Below, one piece after another: positions 1 through 8,697 of a stretch of DNA of 64,000 nt. The notes beneath the pieces are model-generated. The model was not told the DNA's origin, made no database searches, and was given only the letters and a program-made list of their open reading frames with translations. A program made the translations under genes and the position numbers. Each line of letters starts with the position of its first letter. The stretch's first letter is position 1. Origin of the DNA: Roseibium salinum (GTDB lineage: Bacteria; Pseudomonadota; Alphaproteobacteria; Rhizobiales; Stappiaceae); assembly GCF_026240905.1 (NCBI RefSeq), contig NZ_JAPEVI010000003.1:3596001-3660000 (forward strand), written 5' to 3'.

Positions 1-795
1 AAGAAGACCCTGCGGTCGGCGAATCGGGAATTCCTGCTTCGGGTCCCCGGCGCGAATGGCATGAAGACCGGCTATATCTGCAATTCCGGTTACAACGTCG
101 CTGCCTCCGTGACCCGGCGCGGCCGGACGCTGATTGCCGTTGTTCTGGGCGCCGGCTCGGGTCTGGAACGTACTGCCTTCGCGCGGGAGCTGTTCGATGA
201 AGGCTTCCGGAAAGGCGGCGGCGGACGGAAAATCACCAGCCTTTCCGGCTCATCCGGCAATCCGCCCGCCAACGGGTATTGCAGGCGCAACAACAGTCCG
301 GGCGCGAAGGGCTACATGGCCCGGTTCGATATGGAAAACAAAAGCCGCGGCGGTTTTCTTTTCTTCGCCGGCGGAGGCGACAAGAACGATGACGACATCG
401 ATGAGAGCGGTTTCACACTCTCAAACGGCAAACCGGACTGGGCCAAGATCCTCGACCGGACCCTCGGCCCGCGCCGCGTTGCCTACCGGCCGCTGGAAGT
501 GAGCCTCGGCAACCCGACTGCCTCGCCGGCCGCAAATGGATCCGCGCCCGCGCTCGAGGTGGCCATTCCGGCGGGAGCCGTGCCCACGCCGGTCGCCAAT
601 CCCCTGCGCCTCGCGGAGATTGAAATTCGCGCGAAACTGCAGGAAAGCGCTGCCACGGACGCAGTCGGCGCCGGTTCGCAGGGAACAGCGGTGCCCGCTG
701 CGGCGGCCGATCTGTCCACGATGTCGCCGGGGTCGATCTTCCGACAGGGGATGGATTTCTCCGTGCCGGTTCCGCCTCCAAGCCCGCGCAAGTAA
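1..795 (+). CDS. D-alanyl-D-alanine carboxypeptidase (peptidase S11), 3' part
   Basis: The frame is open from base 1, so the gene starts upstream of the window. The visible part reads GMKTGY (KTG at 64-72), the third active-site motif of penicillin-recognising serine peptidases. It is followed by the hydrophobic strand with GRTLIAVVLG that is typical of low-molecular-weight PBPs (DacA/DacF type), which trim the terminal D-Ala of peptidoglycan stem peptides in the periplasm. The catalytic SxxK and SxN motifs would lie upstream and cannot be checked. The last 90 or so residues are Ala/Pro-rich and of low complexity, with no clear membrane anchor. The family call is firm. Which PBP it is remains open. 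Confidence 0.85.
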   Translation, partial: KKTLRSANREFLLRVPGANGMKTGYICNSGYNVAASVTRRGRTLIAVVLGAGSGLERTAFARELFDEGFRKGGGGRKITSLSGSSGNPPANGYCRRNNSPGAKGYMARFDMENKSRGGFLFFAGGGDKNDDDIDESGFTLSNGKPDWAKILDRTLGPRRVAYRPLEVSLGNPTASPAANGSAPALEVAIPAGAVPTPVANPLRLAEIEIRAKLQESAATDAVGAGSQGTAVPAAAADLSTMSPGSIFRQGMDFSVPVPPPSPRK

Positions 796-1036
796 ACCTG
801 CTTGAATATTGTGCATTACCGATGCAGAGACGCATCCTGCTCTCATGACAAACCCATGAAAGCAGGTCGATCCGGCAGCAATGCATAAATCGGGTTAACC
901 CTTTATTTACGCTGTTCCTTAAGACTGCAGTAAGCATTCTGCTGTCTATGGCCGTGCATTCGCGCAAGACGCGATGAGGTCAACAAGATCATCTCCGGCG
1001 CAAGACCGCCGGCACACCGGATCGAGAGATCGCATC

Positions 1037-1345
1037 ATGATGGAACCGAGATCAACCGCCACCATCCGGGCTCTTGCCAGCCTTGCGGAGCTTTCCGCCA
1101 ATCAGCTGGAAGACGGAGCTTCGGTGGACGACGTCATCGCCATGCTGCGAAAGGCGGCGGAAGCGGTGCGAACCGTCGTCGAGGCGGATAACGACGACCT
1201 GGATAGCGATCCGGACCTCGAAGACGCCGAAATCGCGCAGGATCTGATCCCGATGGTGCTCTCCGCCGAGGATAGCGACGGCGAGGCATCCGGTGCCGAG
1301 GACGAAAAGGCCGCCGCAGAAATTACGGTGCTGAACGCGGGATAG
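1037..1345 (+). CDS. small acidic hypothetical protein
   Basis: This is a 102-residue protein of unknown function. I chose the first of two adjacent ATGs (1037 and 1040), preceded by GAGAGAT at 1024-1030. The frame is open further upstream, but that stretch looks non-coding. The N-terminal half is Ala/Leu-rich and probably helical. From residue 50 on it is strongly acidic (runs such as DNDDLDSDPDLEDAE). There is no signal peptide, membrane segment or Cys motif. It stands alone between the D,D-carboxypeptidase and the CobW-type gene. It may be lineage-specific, and codon use looks normal for the window. Confidence 0.55.
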   Translation: MMEPRSTATIRALASLAELSANQLEDGASVDDVIAMLRKAAEAVRTVVEADNDDLDSDPDLEDAEIAQDLIPMVLSAEDSDGEASGAEDEKAAAEITVLNAG

Positions 1346-1486
1346 AGCGTTCCCACAATCCTTTTGACCGGACCTTGAAAACAATGCTAGCGGTGCCCTC
1401 CGATTGCACCGCCGTGCCGCGCTGCCTATCTGTCTTTACGGAAGTGTTCCGCCGTGCGGCCGCGGCACCAGCTGGAGACAAGCGTC

Positions 1487-2683
1487 ATGGCATCCGAAAC
1501 ACCGGCACCTGCAACGGGCCGCCGGAAGGGACCCAAACCCCCTATTCCCCTGTCTGTCCTGACCGGATTTCTCGGATCGGGAAAAACGACGCTGCTCAAC
1601 CGGCTCTTGAAGGATCCGGCCATGGCGAACACCGCCGTCATCATCAACGAATTCGGCGAGATCGGGCTGGATCACCTGTTCGTGGAACAGGCCGGCGACG
1701 GTATCGTCGAGCTGTCGTCCGGCTGCCTGTGCTGCACCATCCGGGGCGACCTGGTCACGACGCTGGAAAACCTGTTGCGCCGCCTGGACAATGGCCGCAT
1801 GGAGCGGCTGGACCGGGTGGTGATCGAGACGACCGGTCTTGCGGATCCCGCACCCATCCTGCACACGGTGATGCTGCATCCCTATCTGGTCATGCGCTAC
1901 CGGCTGGAAAGCGTCATCACTCTCGTCGATGCGGTGAACGGTCTCTCGACACTGGAAGAGCACGAAGAAGCGCGCAAGCAGTCCGCTGTTGCGGACCGGC
2001 TGGTCTTCACCAAGACCGATCTTCTGACCACGGAAGCCGACCGGTCAGCCTTCGAGCAACTGAAACAGAAGCTGGATGCGCTGAACCCGGCCGCCAGGCG
2101 GCTGGACGTTCAGGCGGGAGAGGCGGTTGCGGAGAGGCTCTTCAATGCCGGCCTCTATAATCCCGACACCAAGATCCCGGACGTGGCGGCGTGGCTGAAT
2201 GCGGAAGCCTATGAGGGAGCCGGGCACGACCATGGTCACCATCACCACGGCGAAGCGCATACGCACGGCCACGAGCATGGGCACGATGTGAATAGGCACA
2301 GCGAGTCGATCAGGGCCTTCACCCTGTCGACGGATCGGCCGGTGCCGGCCTCCGCGCTGGAAATGTTCCTGGACCTGCTGCGGTCGGCCCACGGGCCGAA
2401 GCTGCTCAGGGTCAAGGGGATCGTGCAGCTGGCCGAGGATCCCGACCGCCCGGTGGTCATCCATGGCGTACAGCACGTGTTCCATCCGCCGGCCACCCTG
2501 GAAGCCTGGCCGGACGACGACCGGCGCACGCGCATGGTGTTCATCACCAAGGATCTGCCGGAAGGGTTCGTGCGCAAGATGTTCGAGGCCTTTTCAGGCG
2601 CGCTTTTGCCCGACACGCCGGATCACAAGGCCATGACGGACAATCCGCTGGCGATCTCCGGCTTCACCGGCCCGGTCCGCTGA
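1487..2683 (+). CDS. CobW/COG0523 family GTPase metallochaperone
   Basis: A 398-residue G3E GTPase. The start ATG at 1487 has GGAG at 1473-1476, and the frame upstream of it is probably not translated. Visible motifs are Walker A GFLGSGKTT (27-35), the metal-binding CLCC (80-83), a switch region ETTGLADP (114-121) and the guanine-specificity motif TKTD (175-178). A His-rich loop at 247-271 (about 14 His in 25 residues) precedes the C-terminal CobW_C domain. Members deliver Zn2+ or other metals to client enzymes, or help insert Co into cobalamin. No cobalamin synthesis gene is adjacent and no Zur box was recognised, so the metal is unassigned. The His-rich loop favours zinc. Confidence 0.9.
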   Translation: MASETPAPATGRRKGPKPPIPLSVLTGFLGSGKTTLLNRLLKDPAMANTAVIINEFGEIGLDHLFVEQAGDGIVELSSGCLCCTIRGDLVTTLENLLRRLDNGRMERLDRVVIETTGLADPAPILHTVMLHPYLVMRYRLESVITLVDAVNGLSTLEEHEEARKQSAVADRLVFTKTDLLTTEADRSAFEQLKQKLDALNPAARRLDVQAGEAVAERLFNAGLYNPDTKIPDVAAWLNAEAYEGAGHDHGHHHHGEAHTHGHEHGHDVNRHSESIRAFTLSTDRPVPASALEMFLDLLRSAHGPKLLRVKGIVQLAEDPDRPVVIHGVQHVFHPPATLEAWPDDDRRTRMVFITKDLPEGFVRKMFEAFSGALLPDTPDHKAMTDNPLAISGFTGPVR

Positions 2684-2705
2684 TGCCGGTCCGCTGCTTA
2701 AAATC

Positions 2706-2810
2706 CCCATCCTGAGGAAGCGCGCAGCGCTGTCTCGCAGGATGGGCGGCGCACTCGCAATATGCCGCCCATGCTTCGAGACGAGCCGTCGGCTCTCCTC
2801 AGCATGAGGG
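2706..2810. repeat. pair of ~43-bp palindromic repeats in the CobW-tesB gap
   Basis: Two related imperfect palindromes in opposite orientation, 2706-2746 and 2768-2810, separated by a short GGCGGC...ATGCCGCC-like link. The core runs from CATGCTTCGAGAC to CTCAGCATGAGG. The same family recurs four times at 38.7-39.05 kb. The two converging genes end at 2683 and 2938, so the element sits between two transcript ends. It may also act as a transcription stop. Confidence 0.7.
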
Positions 2811-2937
2811 CGTGTGGAAAGCGGGCCGCAGTCCGTGAACGAGCGCGTTCCGACTTCTCGCAGCCTGTCCGCAAATACGTCTTCAGGATGAGGTTTTGCG
2901 AAGTCGTTCGGCGATCCAACGACAACCTGCAGGAAAT

Positions 2938-3804
2938 TCAATCCTTGTTGCGCACCCGGATCAGGCCTTCCTGCGCGGTGGAGGCGATCAGCCGGCCGTC
3001 CTTCGTGAACAGCGATCCCCGGTTCATGCCGCGCGCGCCGGAGGATGAGGTGCTGTCGGTTGCGTAGAGCAGCCACTCATCCGCGCGGAACGGGCGGTGG
3101 AACCACATGGCGTGGTCGAGGCTGGCGGCCTGGATCTTCGGGCTGAACACCGAGGTGCCGTGGGGAAACAGCGACGTGTCCAGCAGGGTCATGTCGGAGG
3201 CATAGGCCAGAACGCACTGGTGCATGCGCTCATCCTCCGGCAGCGGCCCCGTCGCGCGCACCCAGACATATTGCTGCGGCGGCAGGGGCTTGCTGCTGAA
3301 ATAATGGGTCATGTCGACCGGGCGCATCTCGATCGGCCGTTCCCGCTCCCAGTAGCGGCGGACGTTTTCCGGCGCCACGGACAGGAACCTTTCCTTCAGC
3401 TCCTGTTCGCTCGGCAGGTCGTCGGCGGCCGGCACGTCCGGCATCTCGCACTGGTGCTCCAGCCCCTCCTCGCGGATCTGGAAAGAGGCGGCCATGGAGA
3501 ATATGGCTTCGCCGTGCTGGATTGCGACGACGCGCCGCGTGGTGAAGCTGCCGCCGTCCCGGATCCGGTCGACCTCATAGATGATCGGCACGGCCGGGTC
3601 ACCGGGCCGCAGGAAATAGCCGTGGAGCGAGTGGACATGCCGGTCCTCGACCACGGTGCGCGAGGCGGCGACCAGCGCCTGGCCGATCACCTGGCCGCCG
3701 AACACCCTCTGCCAGCCGACCTGCGGGCTGCGGCCACGGAACAGATTGCGTTCCAGCGGCTCCAGGTCGAGAATTTCAAGAAGATTATCAATGGCCGTGT
3801 TCAT
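2938..3804 (-). CDS. tesB: acyl-CoA thioesterase II
   Basis: A 288-residue double-hotdog thioesterase that hydrolyses medium- and long-chain acyl-CoA to free fatty acid and CoA in the cytoplasm. The start ATG (3802-3804) has AGGGA upstream; a longer frame to 3840 exists but lacks the family N-terminus. The first hotdog shows GGQVIGQALVAA and LHGYFLRPGD. The second shows SLDHAMWFHRPF and GSLFTKDGRLIAST, ending in QEGLIR, which together carry the Asp, Ser/Thr and Gln positions of the TesB catalytic triad. It converges on the CobW-type gene and is divergent from the ubiH-like gene. Length and motifs agree fully with the family. Confidence 0.93.
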   Translation of the reverse strand: MNTAIDNLLEILDLEPLERNLFRGRSPQVGWQRVFGGQVIGQALVAASRTVVEDRHVHSLHGYFLRPGDPAVPIIYEVDRIRDGGSFTTRRVVAIQHGEAIFSMAASFQIREEGLEHQCEMPDVPAADDLPSEQELKERFLSVAPENVRRYWERERPIEMRPVDMTHYFSSKPLPPQQYVWVRATGPLPEDERMHQCVLAYASDMTLLDTSLFPHGTSVFSPKIQAASLDHAMWFHRPFRADEWLLYATDSTSSSGARGMNRGSLFTKDGRLIASTAQEGLIRVRNKD

Positions 3805-3949
3805 CGGCGCGATCCCTGCTAGATAGACGGGTAGACACATAAACGGATAGTCTGACCGAATGGTTCGGCGCTTTCCTGCACTCTTGGACGGCAGCTGACG
3901 TTAAAGTCAAGATGCCTTAAGGGAAACCAAAGGCTGGGAGAAAGAGACA

Positions 3950-5188
3950 ATGGCAAAGAAAGACGGCTCCGCTGAAATGTTCGACGTCGTGATTGCCGGC
4001 GGCGGTTACGTGGGGCTTTCGCTGGCCGTTGCGCTCAAACAGGGCGATAAAGGCCTCAGATGCGCCGTTGTCGACCCCAAGCCTATGGATCAGCTCTACA
4101 AGGACCCGCGGGCCTCGGCCATCGCTGCGGCAGCGTCCAGGATGCTGACGCAACTCGGCATCTGGCAGCAGATCGCCGGCGAGGCCCAGCCGATCAACGA
4201 AATGATCGTCACCGACAGCAAGCTGCGCGACGCCGTGCGCCCTGTCTTCCTGACCTTTGGCGGCGAGACGACCGAGGGCGAGCCGTTCGCTCACATGATG
4301 CCCAACGGCGTGATGATGCCTGCGCTTTACAAGGCGGCAAAAAAGCTGGGCGTGTCCTTCTTCGCGCCGGGAATCGCCGAAACCTTCCGCACCCATGCCG
4401 ATCACGTCGAACTGTCGCTCGACGGCGGTCCGGTTCTCAAGGCGAGGCTGCTGGTGGCCGCCGACGGGGTGCGTTCCAGGCTGCGGGATCTTGCCGGAAT
4501 CCGCACCGTGAACTGGGATTACGGGCAGTCGGGCATCGTCGCGACGGTCAAGCATGAGCGCCCGCATAACGGCCGGGCGGAGGAGCATTTCCTGCCCGCC
4601 GGACCTTTCGCGATCCTGCCACTGCCCGGCAACCGTTCCTCGCTGGTCTGGACCGAAAAGACCAGTGACGCCGAGCGGCTGGTGCGCGCCGACGAGTTCA
4701 CCTTCGAGCTGGAACTGGAGCGCCGGTTCGGCCATCACCTGGGCGCGCTGGAACTGGACGGGCCGCGCCGGGCCTATCCCCTCGGGTTGAAGCTTGCCCG
4801 GGACTTCGTAAAGCCGCGTTTCGCGCTGATCGGCGATGCCGCCCACGGCATCCATCCGATTGCCGGACAGGGCCTCAATCTGGGTTTCAAGGATGTCGCC
4901 GCGCTTGCGGAGGTGCTGATCGATGCGCGCCGTCTCGGGCAGGACATCGGCAGTTTCGACGTTCTGGAACGCTATCAGCGCTGGCGCCGGTTCGACACGT
5001 TCCAGATGGGCGTGGTGACCGACGTGCTCAACCGGCTGTTTTCGAACGACAGCGATGTCCTGCGTGCCGTCCGGGATTTCGGTCTTGGCCTGGTGGACAG
5101 GATGCCTGGCCTGAAGAGCCGTTTCATCAAGGAAGCGGCCGGCTTTGCTGGGCCCGTGCCGAAACTGCTATCGGGGGAACCGATCTGA
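3950..5188 (+). CDS. UbiH/Coq6-family FAD monooxygenase
   Basis: A 412-residue class A flavoprotein hydroxylase, probably acting in ring hydroxylation during ubiquinone synthesis at the inner membrane. It shows the FAD Rossmann motif GGGYVG (17-22), the DG motif AADGVRSRLR (170-179) and the GD motif in GDAAHGIHPIAGQGLN (295-310). The GQGLN part is diagnostic of UbiH/UbiF/UbiL/Coq6 proteins. Which ring position it hydroxylates cannot be told from sequence alone; alphaproteobacteria often use one or two enzymes with broad regiospecificity. An SDR gene follows after 53 bp on the same strand. Confidence 0.9.
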   Translation: MAKKDGSAEMFDVVIAGGGYVGLSLAVALKQGDKGLRCAVVDPKPMDQLYKDPRASAIAAAASRMLTQLGIWQQIAGEAQPINEMIVTDSKLRDAVRPVFLTFGGETTEGEPFAHMMPNGVMMPALYKAAKKLGVSFFAPGIAETFRTHADHVELSLDGGPVLKARLLVAADGVRSRLRDLAGIRTVNWDYGQSGIVATVKHERPHNGRAEEHFLPAGPFAILPLPGNRSSLVWTEKTSDAERLVRADEFTFELELERRFGHHLGALELDGPRRAYPLGLKLARDFVKPRFALIGDAAHGIHPIAGQGLNLGFKDVAALAEVLIDARRLGQDIGSFDVLERYQRWRRFDTFQMGVVTDVLNRLFSNDSDVLRAVRDFGLGLVDRMPGLKSRFIKEAAGFAGPVPKLLSGEPI

Positions 5189-5241
5189 AAGCCGACGGTA
5201 ACCGTTCATCCCTGCCTCCCTCGACGCCGGATTCCGTTTGA

Positions 5242-6114
5242 ATGAGCGATTATCCCGAGAGTTTTCCCGCACCAAGATCCATTCTGATAACGGGCTGTTC
5301 TTCCGGAATCGGCGCCGCCGCCGCCCATATGCTGCGCGGCCGGAACTGGCGCGTGTTTTCCGCCGCCAGGGCCCAGGGAGATGTCGACCGGCTTCTCGAC
5401 CAGGGCTTTGAGGCTTTCCGTCTGGACTACGAGGATGCCGACAGCATCAAGGCGACCGCCGATGCGGTGCTGGAGCTGACGGACGGCAGGCTCGATGCGG
5501 TCTTCAACAATGGCGCCTATGCGATTCCCGGGGCCCTGGAGGATATCCCGACCCGGGCCATGCGGGCCCTGTTCGAGGCTAATTTCATCGGCTGGCACGA
5601 TCTGACCCGGCAGCTGATCCCGGCCATGCGGGCCAACGGGTCCGGCCGGATCGTGCAATGTTCCTCCGTTCTCGGCTTCGTCGCATTGAAGTACCGGGGA
5701 GCCTATACCGCATCGAAATTCGCCCTGGAGGCTTATTCCGATACGCTCCGGCAGGAACTGAAGGGGACCGGGGTGCATGTTTCACTCATCGAACCCGGTC
5801 CCATCGCGACAAGGTTCACCGAGAATGCGCTGGCCAATTTCGACCGGTGGATCGGCGAGGACGGGCTCGAAGCCTCGGTTTACCGCGACGTCTACAAGAA
5901 GCGCCGGCTGCGCATGGAGGCAGGCGAGCCGGGACCGTTCAAGCTGTTGCCCGATGCCGTGGTCAAGCGCCTCATCCATGCGGTCGAGGCCAAACGCCCC
6001 AGGGCGCGCTATCATGTCACGGTTCCGACCAGGGTCATGGCCGTGGCAAAACGGATCTTGCCGACCGGCCTGCTGGACCGGTTCTGCATCTGGGCCGCCG
6101 ATAATGAGGAATAG
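5242..6114 (+). CDS. SDR family oxidoreductase
   Basis: A 290-residue classical short-chain dehydrogenase/reductase. It has TGCSSGIG (17-24) for NAD(P) binding, NNGAY (89-93), active-site Ser 141/142 in QCSSVLG, and YxxxK as Tyr155-Lys159. The C-terminal part is long, as in SDRs resembling retinol dehydrogenase or SDR9C. The substrate is unknown. It may be co-transcribed with the ubiH-like gene 53 bp upstream, but no biosynthetic link is evident. Confidence 0.9.
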   Translation: MSDYPESFPAPRSILITGCSSGIGAAAAHMLRGRNWRVFSAARAQGDVDRLLDQGFEAFRLDYEDADSIKATADAVLELTDGRLDAVFNNGAYAIPGALEDIPTRAMRALFEANFIGWHDLTRQLIPAMRANGSGRIVQCSSVLGFVALKYRGAYTASKFALEAYSDTLRQELKGTGVHVSLIEPGPIATRFTENALANFDRWIGEDGLEASVYRDVYKKRRLRMEAGEPGPFKLLPDAVVKRLIHAVEAKRPRARYHVTVPTRVMAVAKRILPTGLLDRFCIWAADNEE

Positions 6115-6283
6115 ACCCGAAGGCGATGCCGCACCCGGTGCAACCCGCCCGGCAACGGACAGGTTGATCGGACAAGGGGTGGCAGCGCATCCTGCCGGGG
6201 TTGAAGTCCCACGCGGAACGCGCCCGGTCGTGATACGGAATTAACCGAAAATGCTGGCAGCAACCCCCTGAGAAGGACAAGAC

Positions 6284-6478
6284 ATGGGTGAATTCGTCAA
6301 TATTCTCATTCCGATCGGCCTTGCCGCCGTGGCGCTTGTGCTCCTGCTCGGGATCCTGAACATGTTCCGCAACGGGCCGGGCAACCGCTCGCAGTTGCTG
6401 ATGCGCTGGCGCGTGGGCCTGCAGTTTCTGGTCATCATCCTGGTGATGGGCAGTCTCTACTTCTTCGGAACGCGGTGA
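6284..6478 (+). CDS. twin-transmembrane HIG1-like small protein
   Basis: A 64-residue protein with two hydrophobic helices (about 7-26 and 45-61) joined by a basic loop, NGPGNRSQLLMRWRVGLQ. The loop with (Q/M)xxMRWRV is the hallmark of the HIG1/twin-TM family. Eukaryotic HIG1 proteins associate with cytochrome c oxidase and respiratory supercomplexes; the bacterial role is uncertain. AAGGACAAG lies just before the ATG. The gene precedes the cobalamin adenosyltransferase by 25 bp, an arrangement I recall from other Rhizobiales. Confidence 0.8.
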   Translation: MGEFVNILIPIGLAAVALVLLLGILNMFRNGPGNRSQLLMRWRVGLQFLVIILVMGSLYFFGTR

Positions 6479-6503
6479 CGACAAACCATGAGGACGGTGC
6501 GCA

Positions 6504-7079
6504 ATGGTAATCCTGAACAAAATCTACACGAAGACGGGTGACGACGGCACGACAGCGCTCGGATCGGGCGAGCGCCGCCTGAAAAGCGATGTCCGCGTCG
6601 AGGCCTATGGCACGGTGGACGAGACCAATGCGGTGGTCGGCCTGATCCGGCTTCATACCGGCAAGGACGCGCCGGACATCGACAAGGTGCTGAGCCGCAT
6701 CCAGAACGATCTGTTCGATCTCGGCGCGGATCTGGCAACGCCGGAGACGGATCAGGATCTCGGCTACGAGCCGCTTCGCGTCACGGACGCCCAGGTGACG
6801 GCCATCGAAAACGAGATCGACAGGCTCAATGCCGATCTGTCGACACTGCGGTCCTTCGTGCTGCCGGGCGGCAGTGCGGCATCGGCCTATCTTCATCTCG
6901 CACGCACGGTGTCGCGGCGCGCGGAACGTCTGATTGTCGAGCTCGCCGCCAGGGAAAAGATCAATCCGGCCGCGGTGCGTTACATCAACCGGCTTTCCGA
7001 CTATTTCTTCGTCGCATCACGTTTCCTGAACGAAAAGGGCGAACAGGACGTTTTGTGGGTGCCCGGGCAGAACCGCTAG
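6504..7079 (+). CDS. cob(I)alamin adenosyltransferase, PduO type
   Basis: A 191-residue ATP:corrinoid adenosyltransferase that makes the Co-C bond of adenosylcobalamin. The N-terminal ATP-binding stretch IYTKTGDDGTT (7-17) and YGTVDETNA (35-43) identify the PduO family, as does the C-terminal helix with SRRAERLIVELA. An upstream AGGACG supports the ATG at 6504. It forms an operon with the HIG1-like gene. The usual neighbours etfBA and hbd lie 3.4 kb downstream, beyond an inserted block. No cobalamin riboswitch was recognised upstream. Confidence 0.93.
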   Translation: MVILNKIYTKTGDDGTTALGSGERRLKSDVRVEAYGTVDETNAVVGLIRLHTGKDAPDIDKVLSRIQNDLFDLGADLATPETDQDLGYEPLRVTDAQVTAIENEIDRLNADLSTLRSFVLPGGSAASAYLHLARTVSRRAERLIVELAAREKINPAAVRYINRLSDYFFVASRFLNEKGEQDVLWVPGQNR

Positions 7080-7123
7080 GTCATAATGGCGATCCTGTTT
7101 GATTGCTGAAGGCTGGGGGCCGG

Positions 7124-7816
7124 ATGTTCATTCCGCTGTATGATCACAATCGACGGCTTCATGTGCCTCGTCCGTACGTGAACCTGACGATTATTGCTGC
7201 AAATATCCTGGTTTACCTGCTTTTGCAGGGAGCGGGAGACGAGCGGGCGGTCGGCGCATCCTCCTATTCGTACGGGCTGATCCCGGTGGTCTTCTTCGAC
7301 ATCCGCGATCTTGCGCCGCAGCTCCAGGTGCTGCCCGAGTGGATGTCCCTCATCACCTACGCCTTCTTTCACGGCAACTTCATGCACCTCCTGGGCAACA
7401 TGCTGTTCCTGTGGGTGTTCGGCGACAATGTCGAAGATGCCATGGGGCATGTCCGCTACCTGGTCTTCTACCTGCTCTGCGCGGCCGCCGGGGGCTATGC
7501 CTATGCGTTCCTGGACGTGAATTCCGAAGTGCCGCTGATCGGCGCTTCTGGGGCCGTCTCCGGCGTGGTCGCGGCCTATCTGATGCTGCATCCGCGCGTC
7601 AAGATCTGGGTCCTGGCGCTTGGGCGCCTGCCGCTAAGGCTGTCGGCGTTCTGGCTGCTGGGGACCTGGGTCGTTTATCAATTCGTCAGCGCGGTCGTGT
7701 CGGCGGACAGCCAGGTGGCTTTCATCGCCCATGTCGGCGGCCTGGTGGCCGGTGCCGTCCTGGTCGTTTTCTTGCGCCGGCGGGGTGTTCCGCTGTTCGA
7801 CAGGAAACTGGCCTGA
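7124..7816 (+). CDS. rhomboid family intramembrane serine protease
   Basis: A 230-residue multi-pass inner-membrane protease. I chose the ATG at 7124, behind a G-rich stretch; a TTG at 7103 would add seven residues. The signature HGNFMHLLGNMLFLW (83-97), the catalytic serine in GASG (Ser142) and the catalytic histidine in AHVGG (His203) are all present, so it should be active. Rhomboids cut single-pass membrane proteins within or near their membrane helix. The substrate is unknown. A single-pass anti-sigma factor and exported proteins are encoded just downstream. It starts 44 bp after the adenosyltransferase and may be cotranscribed with it. Confidence 0.92.
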   Translation: MFIPLYDHNRRLHVPRPYVNLTIIAANILVYLLLQGAGDERAVGASSYSYGLIPVVFFDIRDLAPQLQVLPEWMSLITYAFFHGNFMHLLGNMLFLWVFGDNVEDAMGHVRYLVFYLLCAAAGGYAYAFLDVNSEVPLIGASGAVSGVVAAYLMLHPRVKIWVLALGRLPLRLSAFWLLGTWVVYQFVSAVVSADSQVAFIAHVGGLVAGAVLVVFLRRRGVPLFDRKLA

Positions 7817-7821
7817 CCGAA

Positions 7822-8208
7822 TCACGCCTGCTTCCAGACGGCCTCCGACCGGCAGGCAACGCTCTCCTCGTCCATGGACCGGCCGGATGCCAGCCTGATG
7901 CGCGTCCGGTAAGAGCGGCAATAGACGCCGTCGTCGGTTTTCCAGGTTTTCAGAGGTGTAACCGATCCGCTGGCACCGCTTTCCGGATTCTGCCAGTGGG
8001 CTGTCCTGCCTGAAACCAGGGTTTCAAGGGCGGCCTGGATCTTGTTCTCAACGAGGGTTTCGTCCGAAAACCGCAACGTCACATCGCTTGCCACGGCATT
8101 CGATTCCGGGCTGTTGTGAGTCTGGTTCGCCGAGCAGGCAGATAGCGCGATCGCAAAAATCAAAAAAAATGAGACCCGCCCGATGGTCCCGCTGTCAAAA
8201 GAAGTCAA
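7822..8208 (-). CDS. lipoprotein with 17-kDa surface antigen-like domain
   Basis: A 128-residue predicted lipoprotein. A TTG start at 8208 lies downstream of GGGAGG. The hydrophobic signal ends in lipobox LSAC (Cys25). The C-terminal 75 residues contain ALETLVSG, TPLKTW, a Cys in GVYCRSY and a second Cys in VACR, the pattern of the RT0821/Lpp0805 (17-kDa antigen-like) family. The same pattern is found in the periplasmic part of the anti-sigma factor encoded at 9495-10193. It is the second gene of a two-gene operon (21-bp gap) that diverges from the sigma/anti-sigma operon, and it converges with the rhomboid gene. The function of this domain family is not established. Confidence 0.75.
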   Translation of the reverse strand: MTSFDSGTIGRVSFFLIFAIALSACSANQTHNSPESNAVASDVTLRFSDETLVENKIQAALETLVSGRTAHWQNPESGASGSVTPLKTWKTDDGVYCRSYRTRIRLASGRSMDEESVACRSEAVWKQA

Positions 8209-8229
8209 TGCCGGTCCCGCCTCCCGGAT

Positions 8230-8697
8230 TTATTTCCAGCCGCTTCTTATTGCCTCCCGTTCTTCGCGCTGTGTCAAGGGATTTCCGGAAGGTTCGCTGT
8301 CACCGATGAAGGGCGATCCACCGAATATCCGCTTCAGGAAGTTCGCGGAGGCCGGCGTTTGCGAGGCGGGGCCGCCGGCGGACGAAGCGGCATTGCCGCG
8401 ACCTTGCGATGAACCGTTATTCGACGCGTTGCCGGAATTGCCGTTGGAAGAACTGTTCCCGGAAGAATTGCCGCCGCCGCCTGAATTGCCGCCGCCGCCT
8501 GAATTGCCGCCGCCACCTGAATTGCCGCCGCCACCTGAATTGCCGCCGCCTGAATTGCCACCGCCTTGGTTTCCGCCGCCGCCGCCCTGATTTCCGTTGC
8601 CGTTATTGCCGTTATTGCCATTGCCTTGCGCGTCCGCGGCAATGGTATCCTTCATGTCGAGCAAGGGGCTGAAGAAGACAAGCGAGAATGCCAGCAC
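8230..8697 (-). CDS. exported Gly/Asn-rich repeat protein
   Basis: An about 155-residue protein with a hydrophobic N-terminus. The only usual start I see is GTG at 8697; the upstream frame reads an Ala/Leu stretch that would lengthen the signal, so the start is uncertain. After the likely signal peptide come Gly/Asn-rich segments and six tandem GGGGNS/GGGNS units (DNA repeat at 8465-8566). The C-terminal tail is basic and ordered (FLKRIFGGSP...REEREAIRSGW). This is probably a secreted or surface-exposed linker-like protein. No enzymatic motif is visible. It heads the operon with the antigen-like lipoprotein. Confidence 0.6.
   Translation of the reverse strand: MLAFSLVFFSPLLDMKDTIAADAQGNGNNGNNGNGNQGGGGGNQGGGNSGGGNSGGGGNSGGGGNSGGGGNSGGGGNSSGNSSSNGNSGNASNNGSSQGRGNAASSAGGPASQTPASANFLKRIFGGSPFIGDSEPSGNPLTQREEREAIRSGWK
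8465..8566. repeat. coding minisatellite, 18/15-bp units
   Basis: Six tandem units beginning GAATTGCC: four of 18 bp (8465-8536) and two of 15 bp (8537-8566). On the minus strand they encode GGGGNS or GGGNS. Unit length keeps frame, so copy-number change would lengthen or shorten the protein without breaking it. Confidence 0.9.

Noticed and set aside
6115..6283. Cobalamin riboswitch before the HIG1/adenosyltransferase genes
   Set aside because: No B12-box-like sequence or typical multi-stem layout was recognised in 169 bp.
8465..8566. Possible CRISPR or regulatory tandem array
   Set aside because: Units are contiguous, in frame with a coding sequence and multiples of three, hence a coding minisatellite.
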